The position numbers were made by a program, and so were the translations under genes. The notes below the pieces were generated by a model. The model saw only the letters and a program-made list of their open reading frames with translations, made no database searches and was not told where the DNA came from. From contig JAEZUY010000029.1 of NCBI GenBank assembly GCA_023420895.1, forward strand, positions 1-64,000: a stretch of DNA of 64,000 nt. The letters are read 5' to 3'. Positions 40,251 to 48,719 of this stretch are shown piece by piece. Source of the DNA: Bacillota bacterium (lineage in GTDB: Bacteria; Bacillota; Clostridia; Tissierellales; Gottschalkiaceae). Position 1 is the first letter of the stretch. Each line of letters starts with the position of its first letter.

Positions 40251-41600
40251 TTAATTTTTATCATCTTTTTTCAGAGTTTCGCTCTGTCTCTTTTTCATAT
40301 TGCGCTTTCTTATGAACATTCTCACAGAAGCAATTATTAAAATTATTATGATTCCTATAATAAGAATGCTTAGAAATATATTTACATGAGACACTTCATT
40401 GAGCTTATCTACAGATGAACTGTCAGTATTTTTCTTTCCTTTTAGAAAAGCTTCAAGGCCTTTCTTGTCTTCTAATGCGTTGACATCAGTTCTTGCAATT
40501 TCATTTCCATTCTGAGTGAATACGACTTCTCCTACTTTATCGCCTTCATAGTAAACTTCATCTAGTACAGCTTCGTCAGGAATAAATTCTTTTTCAATTC
40601 CGAATCTTTCAAATACATCCGGACTTTCATTTACAATAGTTTCATATTTAAAATCATGTTTAATATCATTCGGAACTTTCACTATTAAATCCTTATCATC
40701 GTATTTAAAAGCCAGTTCATCGTCTTTGTAAAGAATAGTTTCATGGCTGAACTGGTCGAATGCGTAATTCAGAAGTTTTTGAGAATCAATATAGACATTG
40801 TTGAGGTTTGAGTGCATAACTACTGCTATGTATTCATTGTCTCCTCTTTTAGCAGATGACACCAGACAGTTCTGAGCATCATCAGTATATCCCGTCTTGA
40901 CTCCTGTTATTCCCTCATACTTCATAGGAACTTCATTTCCGTCGACATTTATCATTTTGTCGCTGTAAAGAAGCTTATTCGAATTCAGAAGATATCTTCC
41001 TTCAGTTTTTTTGTTCGTAGGCGGTATATATCCTTCCACTTTTGAAACAAAGTATCTGAAATATCCGTTTTTAAGTCCGTACTGCGCCATTTTAGCAAGA
41101 TCATAGGCTGTAGTAGTATGCTCTTTGTCAGGCAGTCCGCTCGGATTTCTGTAGTGTGTGTTTACAGCGCCTATTTCTTTGGCTTTAGAATTCATCATGT
41201 CGCTGAAACCTTCTATAGTGCCTCCTATATGTCTCGCAATAACCATAGCCGCATCATTGGCCGAATTGAGCATTAAAGCTTCCATAAGCTGTTCCATAGT
41301 CAGTTCTTCGCCTGCTTCAAGGGCTATATGGCCTCCCCATACTTCGACAGGAGTCTTATCATCGACGATTACCTTGTCTGTCATTTCAGAGTTCTCAAGA
41401 GCGACTATCGCAGTGAGTATCTTAGTAGTGCTTGCAGGATACATAATTTTGTCTTTTTCCTTATCGTAAAGAACCTGTCCAGTTTCAGCATTTATAATGA
41501 CTCCAGTATCACCGAATATCTCAGGTTCAGCAAATGACTGACCTGCTGTAATTATAAGAATAGCTGAGCAGAGAACAGCAGATATAATTTTTTTAAACAA
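40251..41600 (-). CDS. D-alanyl-D-alanine carboxypeptidase (PBP5/DacF type)
   Basis: This 449-aa penicillin-binding protein trims the terminal D-Ala of peptidoglycan stems. An N-terminal signal peptide (FKKIISAVLCSAILIITAG, cleavage near SFA-EP) precedes the S11 peptidase domain with S57-x2-K60 (PASTTK), S113-x-N115 (SAN) and K235-T-G237. A C-terminal beta domain follows, then a membrane segment near the end and a basic cytoplasmic tail. Translation should begin at TTG 41600, since GGGAGGGG lies 4-11 nt upstream; the in-frame ATG at 41648 has none and would put extra residues before the signal peptide. Confidence 0.93.
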   Translation of the reverse strand: MFKKIISAVLCSAILIITAGQSFAEPEIFGDTGVIINAETGQVLYDKEKDKIMYPASTTKILTAIVALENSEMTDKVIVDDKTPVEVWGGHIALEAGEELTMEQLMEALMLNSANDAAMVIARHIGGTIEGFSDMMNSKAKEIGAVNTHYRNPSGLPDKEHTTTAYDLAKMAQYGLKNGYFRYFVSKVEGYIPPTNKKTEGRYLLNSNKLLYSDKMINVDGNEVPMKYEGITGVKTGYTDDAQNCLVSSAKRGDNEYIAVVMHSNLNNVYIDSQKLLNYAFDQFSHETILYKDDELAFKYDDKDLIVKVPNDIKHDFKYETIVNESPDVFERFGIEKEFIPDEAVLDEVYYEGDKVGEVVFTQNGNEIARTDVNALEDKKGLEAFLKGKKNTDSSSVDKLNEVSHVNIFLSILIIGIIIILIIASVRMFIRKRNMKKRQSETLKKDDKN

Positions 41601-41709
41601 ATAATCCCCTCCCTTTAAAATAAAATTTCTAAAAATATTATAACACATATTGCATGAATAAAATGTTCATAAAAGATAAATACAAAACAAGAGTGACAGG
41701 AGTGAGAAC

Positions 41710-42387
41710 GTGAACTTTACAAAAAAAATTCATATAGCTGTACTGATAATAGGAATGAGCGCTGTATTCGGCTATTTCAAGCTGAAAGACGTCCAGTCGG
41801 ATACAGATTCAATGGAATATTATGAAGAAATTTCTGAAGACTTTGAAGATGAAAAACTGAAAGATAATGAGAATGCAGAAGGTTCAGAGTCAGAAAAAAG
41901 GAGTGAATCTGACAAACCTGATGAAAATAGTAGTATAATAGTAGATATAAAGGGCGCTGTTGCAAGTCCCGGAATAATTGAGGCGGAATCAGGATGCAGA
42001 ATAGCAGACATAGTAAGTCTTTCCGGAGGTTTTACTGACAATGCCGATATAAATGCTGTGAATCTGGCTAAAACGGTTGAAGATGAGGATATGATATATA
42101 TTCCCTTCAAAGGAGAAAAAACTGAATCCGGGGAGTCATATTATGAATATTCTGATTCAGAGAGCAGAAAACCGGATAAGAATGATAATAGCGGGGATAC
42201 TGTAAATATAAACACTGCTGATAAGGAAGAACTTAAAAAACTCAATGGAGTGGGAGATGCGACGGCTGAAAAAATAATTGACTATAGAGAAGAAAATAAA
42301 TTTGAATGTCCTGAAGATATAATGAATGTCTCGGGAATTGGAGAAAAAAAGTTTGAATCAATGAAGGATTTTATAACAGTTAAATAA
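41710..42387 (+). CDS. comEA: ComEA family helix-hairpin-helix DNA-binding protein
   Basis: This 225-aa protein has one N-terminal membrane segment (about residues 7-23), an acidic linker, a SLBB domain (VDIKGAVASPGIIEAESG, from about 78) and a C-terminal double HhH DNA-binding domain (VNINTADKEELKKLNGVGDA). The architecture is that of ComEA, the DNA receptor of natural transformation. The start is GTG after GGAGTGAG. The usual next gene comEC is absent: selD follows within 60 bp. DNA uptake is therefore uncertain. Confidence 0.88.
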   Translation: MNFTKKIHIAVLIIGMSAVFGYFKLKDVQSDTDSMEYYEEISEDFEDEKLKDNENAEGSESEKRSESDKPDENSSIIVDIKGAVASPGIIEAESGCRIADIVSLSGGFTDNADINAVNLAKTVEDEDMIYIPFKGEKTESGESYYEYSDSESRKPDKNDNSGDTVNINTADKEELKKLNGVGDATAEKIIDYREENKFECPEDIMNVSGIGEKKFESMKDFITVK

Positions 42388-42446
42388 TATTCTGAATTTC
42401 ATTAGCATTCAGAGTATTGAAAATAAAAGAGGAACGGGTGAGATAA

Positions 42447-43487
42447 ATGGCAGAACAGAAAAGACTGACAGAACTTACTAAAACTTCGGGGTGAGCGGCG
42501 AAAATAGGTCCTGATACCCTGGCACAGGTTCTGTGTCAGCTACCAAACCCGTATGCAGATGAAAGACTCCTTGTGGGTATTGAAACATCTGATGATGCGG
42601 CAGTTTATAAGATAAACGACGAACAGGCAATAGTGCTTACACTTGATTTCTTTACGCCTGTAGTCGACGATCCGTACACTTACGGAAAAATAGCGGCGGC
42701 AAACTCTCTCAGTGACGTTTATGCAATGGGAGCAGATCCGAGTCTTGCTATGAATCTGATATGTTTTCCAAACTGTCTCAGTCCTGATATAATGGCAGAG
42801 ATACTGAAGGGCGGGCATGATAAAATAGTCGAAGCAGGAGCTCTTCTAGTAGGAGGACATACAGTTCAGGATGATGAGCCTAAATACGGCCTGTGCGCTG
42901 TAGGGTTTATGAGTCCTGAAGATGTTATGAAGAACAGTGAAGCAAAAGAAGGAGATATACTCGTAATAACGAAACCTGTAGGAGTGGGAATCGTTAATGC
43001 GGCTATAAAAGGACAGATTGCAGAGCCGGAATCCTATGACGATGCAGTTAAAAACATGAGCTGTCTGAACAAGTTTGCAAAAGATGCGATGATGAAGGTA
43101 GGAGCTAATGCGTGTACAGACGTGACAGGCTTCGGACTTCTCGGACACTCTCTGGAGATGGCTGAAGGAAGCGGAGTCACTATAGTTCTTGATTCAGACA
43201 GGATTCCTCTTATAAAAGGAGCGCTGGATCTTGCGATGTTCGGATTAGTTCCGGAAGGGGCTTATGCAAATGCGAGATTTATAGGCGACAAGGTTAAATT
43301 TGCAGACAGCGTGAAACAGGAACTTAGAGATTTGATGTTTGATCCTCAGACATCAGGAGGACTTCTGATATCTCTTGAAGCTGATAAAGTGGATGAACTT
43401 CTGAAAGAGCTTGAAGGTTCTCCGACTGAATATGCTGTAATAGGAAGAGTTGAGAAAAAAGGAGATTACGATATAATAGTAAATTAA
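42447..43487 (+). CDS. selD: Selenide, water dikinase SelD, itself a selenoprotein (UGA at codon 16)
   Basis: This 346-aa enzyme makes selenophosphate, the selenium donor for Sec-tRNA. The N-terminus MAEQKRLTELTKTSG is followed by TGA (42492-42494) read as Sec16, then AAKIGPDTLAQVL with the catalytic Lys19. This is the Cys/Sec-x2-Lys active site of SelD. Downstream are IVLTLDFFTPVVDDPYTYG, VGGHTVQDDEPKYG and TDVTGFGLLGHSLEM. Read as a stop, the UGA would leave a 15-residue peptide and a headless enzyme. A 9-bp SECIS-like stem lies 25 nt after the UGA. GGGTGAG lies before the ATG. selA follows 24 nt later. Confidence 0.96.
42519..42539 (+). promoter_or_regulatory. Bacterial SECIS element in selD
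   Basis: CTGGCACAG (42519-42527) and CTGTGTCAG (42531-42539) form a 9-bp stem (one G-U) capped by the loop GTT. The loop lies 33 nt after the UGA, the spacing expected for SelB binding. Confidence 0.85.
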
Positions 43488-43511
43488 CTGCAGAGAAAAG
43501 GTGGTATAGTA

Positions 43512-44903
43512 TTGAAAAATCTTTATAGCAGAATACCTAAAGTAGATCAGATTATAGAAGATGAGAGAATAAAAGAACTTATAGATGAGACTTCTAGAGA
43601 TTTAGTAATTGAATCTATAAGAGAGAGTTTAGATGAAATAAGAGTGAAGATAAGAATGGGATTAGATATATCCCGTGATGAATTCAGAATAGAGACAGTT
43701 GTTCAGAAGACGCTTTCTAAAGCTAAAGATAAATATGAATTTAAATTTAAAAATGTAATAAATGCTACAGGAACAGTCATTCATACGAATCTGGGAAGAT
43801 CTCTTATGAATGATGAAGTTCTCGAGCATGTTTTCAATATGACAAAATACTATTCGAATCTTGAGTTCAATCTAGAAACTGGAAAGAGAGGCTCGAGATA
43901 CGATACTGTAGTGGAACTGATAAAGAGAATAACAGGAGCAGAAGACGCCCTTGTAGTCAATAACAACGCTGCAGCTGTGATACTCGCTCTTTCATCATGG
44001 GGTGACGGAAAAGAAGTCATCACATCCAGAGGAGAGCTTGTTGAAATAGGCGGAAGTTTCAGAATACCGGAAGTTATGGAGCAGAGCGGCGCGAAACTCA
44101 TAGCAGTCGGAGCTACTAACAAGACACATCTCAGAGACTATGAAAGAGCCATAAATGAAAATACAGGAGCTCTGCTCAAAGTTCATACGAGCAATTACAG
44201 AATAGTAGGATTTTCAGAATCTGTGAGTCTTGAAGAGCTGGTTGAGCTTGGAGAAAAAAAGGGCATACCTGTTATAGAAGATCTTGGAAGCGGTGTTCTG
44301 ATAAATCTTGAAAAGTACGGTTTGGAATATGAACCTACAGTTCAGGAGTCGGTCGAGGCCGGAGTTGATATAATAACTTTCAGCGGAGATAAGCTTCTGG
44401 GAGGACCTCAGGCAGGGATAATAATAGGAAACAGCAGATATATAAACTCCATGAAAACACATCCGCTGAACAGAGCTTTCAGAATAGATAAATTTACAAT
44501 AGCGGCTCTTGAAGCCACACTGAGATATTATCTGGACGAAAAGGAAGCTGTTGAAAAGATTCCTACAGTGAGAATGCTGACTCAGGATATAGACGATATA
44601 GAAAAGAGAGCGAAAAAATTTGCTGAAGGAGTAAATAAAGACAGAATAAATGTAGAAATAACAGATAATTTTTCTCAAGTTGGAGGGGGATCGATGCCTC
44701 TGGAGAGACTGGCTACGAAAACGGTTAAGATAGATTCTGACACTGTTAAAATTTCTCAGCTTGAAAGAAGCATGAGACAGCTTGAACTTCCTATAATAGG
44801 AAGAGTTTTTAAAGACTCACTTTATCTGGATTTCAGAACCGTGTTCGATGAACAGATAGAAGAGATGATAAGCGGTTTTGACAAGGCTTTAAGCGAGGTG
44901 TAG
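43512..44903 (+). CDS. selA: L-seryl-tRNA(Sec) selenium transferase
   Basis: This 463-aa PLP enzyme converts Ser-tRNA(Sec) to Sec-tRNA(Sec) using selenophosphate. The N-terminal domain is followed by NATGTVIHTNLGRSLM, the PLP fold with NNNAAAVIL, and the PLP Lys294 in SGDKLLGGPQAGII. The length is typical of SelA. The start codon is TTG (43512) with AAAGGTGG upstream. The gene is the middle of selD-selA-selB, with gaps of 24 and 6 nt. Confidence 0.97.
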   Translation: MKNLYSRIPKVDQIIEDERIKELIDETSRDLVIESIRESLDEIRVKIRMGLDISRDEFRIETVVQKTLSKAKDKYEFKFKNVINATGTVIHTNLGRSLMNDEVLEHVFNMTKYYSNLEFNLETGKRGSRYDTVVELIKRITGAEDALVVNNNAAAVILALSSWGDGKEVITSRGELVEIGGSFRIPEVMEQSGAKLIAVGATNKTHLRDYERAINENTGALLKVHTSNYRIVGFSESVSLEELVELGEKKGIPVIEDLGSGVLINLEKYGLEYEPTVQESVEAGVDIITFSGDKLLGGPQAGIIIGNSRYINSMKTHPLNRAFRIDKFTIAALEATLRYYLDEKEAVEKIPTVRMLTQDIDDIEKRAKKFAEGVNKDRINVEITDNFSQVGGGSMPLERLATKTVKIDSDTVKISQLERSMRQLELPIIGRVFKDSLYLDFRTVFDEQIEEMISGFDKALSEV

Positions 44904-44909
44904 ATATTA

Positions 44910-46823
44910 ATGAAGAATATAATAATAGGAACAGCAGGCCATATAGATCACGGAAAGACTACGCTGATTGAAGCGCTTACAGGAAGAGAGACTGACAGAC
45001 TGAAAGAAGAGCAGGAAAGAGGAATATCCATAGAGCTCGGCTTTACGTATTTCGATCTTCCTGACGGCACGAGAGCGGGAATAGTGGATGTCCCGGGTCA
45101 CGAGAGATTTATAAAGAGCATGCTGGCAGGAGTTACAGGAATTGACATAGTAATGCTTGTAATAGCTGCGGATGAGGGAATAATGCCTCAGACTAAGGAG
45201 CATTTAGATATTCTGAATCTCCTTGGACTTGAAAATGGAATAATAGTCTTGACTAAATGCGGAATGACAGATCCTGAATGGAGAGAGCTTGTAAAAGAAG
45301 ATATAAGAGAAAGAGTAGAAGGAACTTTCCTTGAAGATTCTGATATAGTCGAAGTCGATTCCATAGATAAGACGGGAATTCCTGAACTTATAGAAAAAAT
45401 TCAGGAAATGGTTAAAATCACTGAAGACAAGAAAGTATTCGGAAATCCGAAACTGCCTGTAGACAGAGCATTTACTATTTCGGGATTTGGAACTGTAGTT
45501 ACGGGAACTCTTGTTTCGGGAACATTCAACATAGGTGATGAAATAAATATATATCCTAAAGAACTGGAAGGAAAGATAAGAAATCTTCAGGTTCACAATG
45601 AGGATGTGGAAAGAGCTTATGCGGGCCAGAGAGTCGCAATAAATATATCGGGAGTTAAAAAGTCTGAAATAGACAGAGGAGATGTAATCGCTCTGAAAGA
45701 CACTATGGAGCCTACAATGATGCTTGACGTAAAACTGAAGCTTCTGGAAGATTCTCAGAGAATAATAGAGAACAGAACAAGAATAAGACTTTATATAGGT
45801 TCAAAAGAAGTTCTCTGCAGAGCTGTAATTCTCGACAAAGAAAACCTTACGCCGGGAGAAGAGTGTTTTGCCCAGCTGAGACTTGAAGAGAAGATAGCTG
45901 CATCTAAAGGAGACAAGTTCATAGTCAGATTCTACTCTCCGATGATAACTATAGGAGGGGGAGAAGTTCTGGATCCTAATCCTACTAAGAAAAAGAGATT
46001 CGATGAGGAGACTATAGAGGCTCTTGAAATAAAATCTCAGGGAGACCAGACTGAAGTTATAGAGAATATAGTTGAAAAAAACAGCAATAAATTCCCTACA
46101 GTCAAGGACCTCTCAGTTATGACATCCAATACGCTGGAAGAGCTTGAAACTTATCTTTCAGAACTTGAGGAAGAAGATAGAATTGTCATATACAGTCTGG
46201 CTAAAGACAGATACGTAGTTCACAAAGATTATCTAATAAAACTTGGAGAAGATATAAAAGCAGAAGTGGAAAAATATCATGAAAAATATCCGTTCAGAAA
46301 GGGAATTTCTAAAGAAGAGATAAGAAGCAGATTCCTTTCTAAAGCGAAACCGAAGCTTGGAGACAGCATAATATCTTCTATATGTGAAGAGACTGATATA
46401 GTGCAGGCTGGCGACAAACTTCAGAAAGAAGGATTCCAGGTGGAATTCAAAGGCGAAGACGGAGAGATAAGAGAGAAAATAGAAAAAGAATATCTGAATG
46501 CAGATTTTGCAGTAGTAAAGAGAGAAGATACAGTAAATTCGCTTTCTAAAATATATAAGAAAAATAAAGTGGAGCAGATATTCGAAGCGCTTATGGATAT
46601 GGGAACTATAATGAAACTGAAAGACGATGTCTATATACACAGAGAAATGTTCGAAAAAGCAGTTGAGATGATTAAGAAATATATAGAAGAAAATGGCTCA
46701 GCTGCAATAGGAGAGATTAGAGATCTTTTAGACACTAACAGAAAAATGGCGCTCTCAGTTACAGAAACTCTTGACGATATGAAGATAACTAAAAGAGTTG
46801 ATGACAAGAGAGTTCTTTTCTAG
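44910..46823 (+). CDS. selB: Selenocysteine-specific elongation factor SelB
   Basis: This 637-aa EF-Tu-like GTPase delivers Sec-tRNA to SECIS-bearing mRNAs. The G domain starts IIIGTAGHIDHGKTTLIEAL, with DVPGHERFIKSMLAG and LTKCGM as G3 and G4. Domains II and III follow (FTISGFGTVVTGTLVSG), then C-terminal winged helices (about residues 370-637) that bind the SECIS loop. AGCGAGGTG lies in the end of selA. After the stop comes a long hairpin and then tRNA-Sec. Confidence 0.97.
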   Translation: MKNIIIGTAGHIDHGKTTLIEALTGRETDRLKEEQERGISIELGFTYFDLPDGTRAGIVDVPGHERFIKSMLAGVTGIDIVMLVIAADEGIMPQTKEHLDILNLLGLENGIIVLTKCGMTDPEWRELVKEDIRERVEGTFLEDSDIVEVDSIDKTGIPELIEKIQEMVKITEDKKVFGNPKLPVDRAFTISGFGTVVTGTLVSGTFNIGDEINIYPKELEGKIRNLQVHNEDVERAYAGQRVAINISGVKKSEIDRGDVIALKDTMEPTMMLDVKLKLLEDSQRIIENRTRIRLYIGSKEVLCRAVILDKENLTPGEECFAQLRLEEKIAASKGDKFIVRFYSPMITIGGGEVLDPNPTKKKRFDEETIEALEIKSQGDQTEVIENIVEKNSNKFPTVKDLSVMTSNTLEELETYLSELEEEDRIVIYSLAKDRYVVHKDYLIKLGEDIKAEVEKYHEKYPFRKGISKEEIRSRFLSKAKPKLGDSIISSICEETDIVQAGDKLQKEGFQVEFKGEDGEIREKIEKEYLNADFAVVKREDTVNSLSKIYKKNKVEQIFEALMDMGTIMKLKDDVYIHREMFEKAVEMIKKYIEENGSAAIGEIRDLLDTNRKMALSVTETLDDMKITKRVDDKRVLF

Positions 46824-46831
46824 AAAACAGA

Positions 46832-46875
46832 AATTTGCTGTGAAAGAGACTGTTTCGGACAGTCTCTCTCGCAGC
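46832..46875 (+). other. Long hairpin after selB without a T-run
   Basis: GCTGTGA-A-AGAGACTGT pairs with ACAGTCTCT-C-TCGCAGC around TTCGG, giving 16 pairs with one mismatch. No U-tract follows, so it is not a classic intrinsic terminator. It may be an mRNA 3' end stabiliser or processing site. Confidence 0.6.
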
Positions 46876-46926
46876 GCTATACTTTAGAAAATACAAAACT
46901 AGTCTTTAAGAGAAAGATTTAACTAT

Positions 46927-46967
46927 AGATTTTTTCAATAGATTTACCATAACTATTGAAAAAATCT
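46927..46967 (+). repeat. 15-bp perfect inverted repeat overlapping the selC promoter
   Basis: AGATTTTTTCAATAG (46927-46941) and CTATTGAAAAAATCT (46953-46967) are exact inverted copies around an 11-nt spacer. The right arm contains the whole -35 box of the tRNA-Sec promoter, so a bound protein would block it. An operator role is inference; a weak AT-rich terminator is the alternative. Confidence 0.85.
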
Positions 46968-46984
46968 TTAATATCTATTATAAT
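46956..46984 (+). promoter_or_regulatory. Promoter of selC (tRNA-Sec)
   Basis: TTGAAA (46956-46961), a 17-bp spacer and TATAAT (46979-46984) form a near-consensus promoter 29 bp before tRNA-Sec. Confidence 0.8.
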
Positions 46985-47013
46985 CTATGATACTGACAAA
47001 AATTAAATCCCAT

Positions 47014-47110
47014 GGGGGTGGATGGGTGCTGGTGTGCCCTCTAGTCTTCAAAACTAGCATGAGGCGTTAGGAGCGTCTTAGGTGGGTTCGATTCCCACAC
47101 ATTCCCGCCA
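47014..47110 (+). tRNA. selC: tRNA-Sec (anticodon UCA)
   Basis: This 97-nt tRNA with encoded GCCA end shows the features of bacterial tRNA-Sec: a long acceptor (GGGGGTG with CATTCCC, several G-U pairs), a 6-bp D stem (GGGTGC/GTGCCC) with a small TGGT loop, anticodon stem CTAGT/ACTAG with loop CTTCAAA holding TCA (47048-47050), a long variable arm (AGGCG/CGTCT) and T arm GTGGG-TTCGATT-CCCAC. It reads UGA and lies just after selDAB. Confidence 0.96.
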
Positions 47111-47118
47111 TAATAAAG

Positions 47119-47157
47119 AAAAGTCTGTATTAGAAAATTCTAATACAGACTTTTTTA
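47119..47157. terminator. Terminator after tRNA-Sec
   Basis: AAAGTCTGTATTAGAA and TTCTAATACAGACTTT form a 16-bp perfect stem around a 2-nt loop, then T-run; the A-rich left flank lets it work in both directions, though the minus-strand gene ends about 90 bp away. Confidence 0.93.
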
Positions 47158-47250
47158 TTTATCTTAAGAACAGCCTGAATCATACCCGAAAATTCACTGC
47201 CATTCTAAAACTCAGCTTTAAATCAGAACTTTCAAAGTTCTGAATATGAA

Positions 47251-47784
47251 TTATTTGACTCTTATTATGCTCTTGTCAGAGCTGAATATATAATATTCGC
47301 CTAAAAGGTCTCCCTGACCGATAACTTCAGCATTTTCTTCTTCACCTTCAGAATATTTTGTTATTGAAATATCCAGAAACTCTCCATTATCAGCTATTTT
47401 TGTAGTGGTAGATTTCGAAAAATTGACTATAAAGTGAGTTTCACCCGGCTTCATATATTCTTTCTTATAGTTAAGTGCAAATGGAAGAAACTCATTCTCC
47501 GTATAAGTTAGAAGAATCTTTTTCTTTCCTGCCGGATCATTTTTCATATCCGATATTTCAGGTTTCGAATTTCCTTCAAAGAATTCAAAATCTTCATTTG
47601 AATATCCTATTATTTCTTTTTCTGGGGCCGCATTTCCGCCATCTGTATTTTCTTTTTCATGCTGTCCGGTTTCTGAAGTAGTCACTTGACTTGGTGAACT
47701 GCATCCTGCAAGAGATGCTGATATTATTATTGCTGAAGTCAATGGAACGATTATTTTTCTAATGATTTTTCTGAAATTTAACAT
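47251..47784 (-). CDS. Hypothetical lipoprotein
   Basis: This 177-aa protein has a lipoprotein signal peptide: basic MLNFRKIIRKI, a hydrophobic stretch, and the lipobox SLAGC with the lipidated Cys28. A Ser/Thr/Glu/Asn-rich linker follows, then a predicted beta-rich domain (EIIGYSNEDFEFF, KKILLTYTENEFLPFALNY). I do not recognise the family. The ATG at 47784 is chosen because GGCGGGGTGG precedes it and the signal peptide begins there; the frame continues 20 codons further upstream. It is a lone gene on the minus strand. Confidence 0.72.
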   Translation of the reverse strand: MLNFRKIIRKIIVPLTSAIIISASLAGCSSPSQVTTSETGQHEKENTDGGNAAPEKEIIGYSNEDFEFFEGNSKPEISDMKNDPAGKKKILLTYTENEFLPFALNYKKEYMKPGETHFIVNFSKSTTTKIADNGEFLDISITKYSEGEEENAEVIGQGDLLGEYYIFSSDKSIIRVK

Positions 47785-47984
47785 AGTCCACCCCGCCTTC
47801 TGAAAATTCAGCTTGAAAGCTGTAAGGTTCTGCGCATATATCATTATATCCCATATTCTTCAAAAATTAAAATTAAATATCTGAAAAGTTTTTCAAACAG
47901 CTTGAACACATAGGATGAACTGATGAATTGCTTAAAGAGAAAGAGTTATTTCTGCTTTTCTTTAAGAAATGAGTTTTTTTTGTT

Positions 47985-47990
47985 ATAATT
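47985..47990 (+). promoter_or_regulatory. -10 box of the Usp-like gene
   Basis: TATAAT lies just before the structured leader. A -35 match is weak (T-rich region). Confidence 0.45.
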
Positions 47991-47996
47991 AGGTAG

Positions 47997-48190
47997 AAAG
48001 GTGGTGGAACTGTTACTCAAAAGTACTTTATAACAGGATAACTAGAAAGATTTCCGCATATACAATAGCGGAAAATTTTATTGCAGAATATAAATTAGCT
48101 ACTGTAAGAACTTCGTTAAGTTTCAGGGAAGCTCAGAAGCTCCGGAAGAAGAGAAGATTAGATACGGAGTCCGGTAAATTGAGTAGCAGA
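47997..48190 (+). promoter_or_regulatory. Structured, non-coding leader of the Usp-like gene
   Basis: About 200 nt lie between the -10 box and the gene, with four possible stems: CTGTTA/TAACAG, TTTCCGC/GCGGAAA (followed by ATTTTATT, terminator-like), AACTT/AAGTT, and CTCCG/CGGAG. I do not recognise a known riboswitch class. Pairing was judged by eye. Confidence 0.4.
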
Positions 48191-48197
48191 AACGGAT

Positions 48198-48587
48198 TTG
48201 GCCAAAAAGAATAATATTATGGTCTGTGTAACTCAGCAGAAGACTTGCGAAAAACTGATAAAAAAAGGCGTGAGTCTCAGAGAAAGCAAAGATTATGATG
48301 AAATGTTTATTATAAATGTCGTTAAAGAGGATGAGAACTTCCTCTACAATTCAAACGATTCAGAGGCTCTCGAATATCTGTTTTCGATTGCCAGAAAGGC
48401 TGATGCCGATTTAATGGTTATTAAAGACGACAATATAACGAAAGCATTGGCAGACTATACAGTAGAAAACGATGTAGGATGTGTAGTTATAGGGGTGTCG
48501 CCTAAAGGAAAAGATGAAAAAAGCCACCCCATAGTAAAAGATTTAAAGAAGAAGATAAAGCACAAAGTAAACTTTGTTATTGTTTAG
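48198..48587 (+). CDS. Universal stress protein-like (UspA/KdpD-type) protein
   Basis: This 129-aa protein has an alpha/beta Usp-like fold: IMVCVTQQKTCEKLIKKG at the start, MFIINVVKED, and a C-terminal VGCVVIGVSPKGK followed by a Lys-rich end. Similar stand-alone proteins are annotated as universal stress proteins or compared with the Usp domain of KdpD. The ligand and role are unknown. The TTG start lacks a strong ribosome site; an ATG seven codons later (48219) is an alternative. It sits behind a long structured leader and ends at its own terminator. Confidence 0.72.
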   Translation: MAKKNNIMVCVTQQKTCEKLIKKGVSLRESKDYDEMFIINVVKEDENFLYNSNDSEALEYLFSIARKADADLMVIKDDNITKALADYTVENDVGCVVIGVSPKGKDEKSHPIVKDLKKKIKHKVNFVIV

Positions 48588-48616
48588 AGGATAATGAGAA
48601 ATCATTATCCTTTTTT
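48588..48616 (+). terminator. Intrinsic terminator after the Usp-like gene
   Basis: GGATAATGA and TCATTATCC form a 9-bp stem around GAAA, followed by six T; the first bases overlap the stop codon region. Confidence 0.93.
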
Positions 48617-48719
48617 CAGATAGATAATTAAATTCGGAATTAAAGCATATATTAAATTAAAATCGGTTTACAGAAATTTCAGATAAAAATGGAGAAAGAA
48701 TTAAATAGAGAGGAGGAGA

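Noticed and set aside
42573..43487. selD starting only at an internal in-frame start near 42573
   Set aside because: That start would drop the active-site Sec16-x2-Lys19 region, which is clearly encoded from the ATG at 42447 through the UGA.
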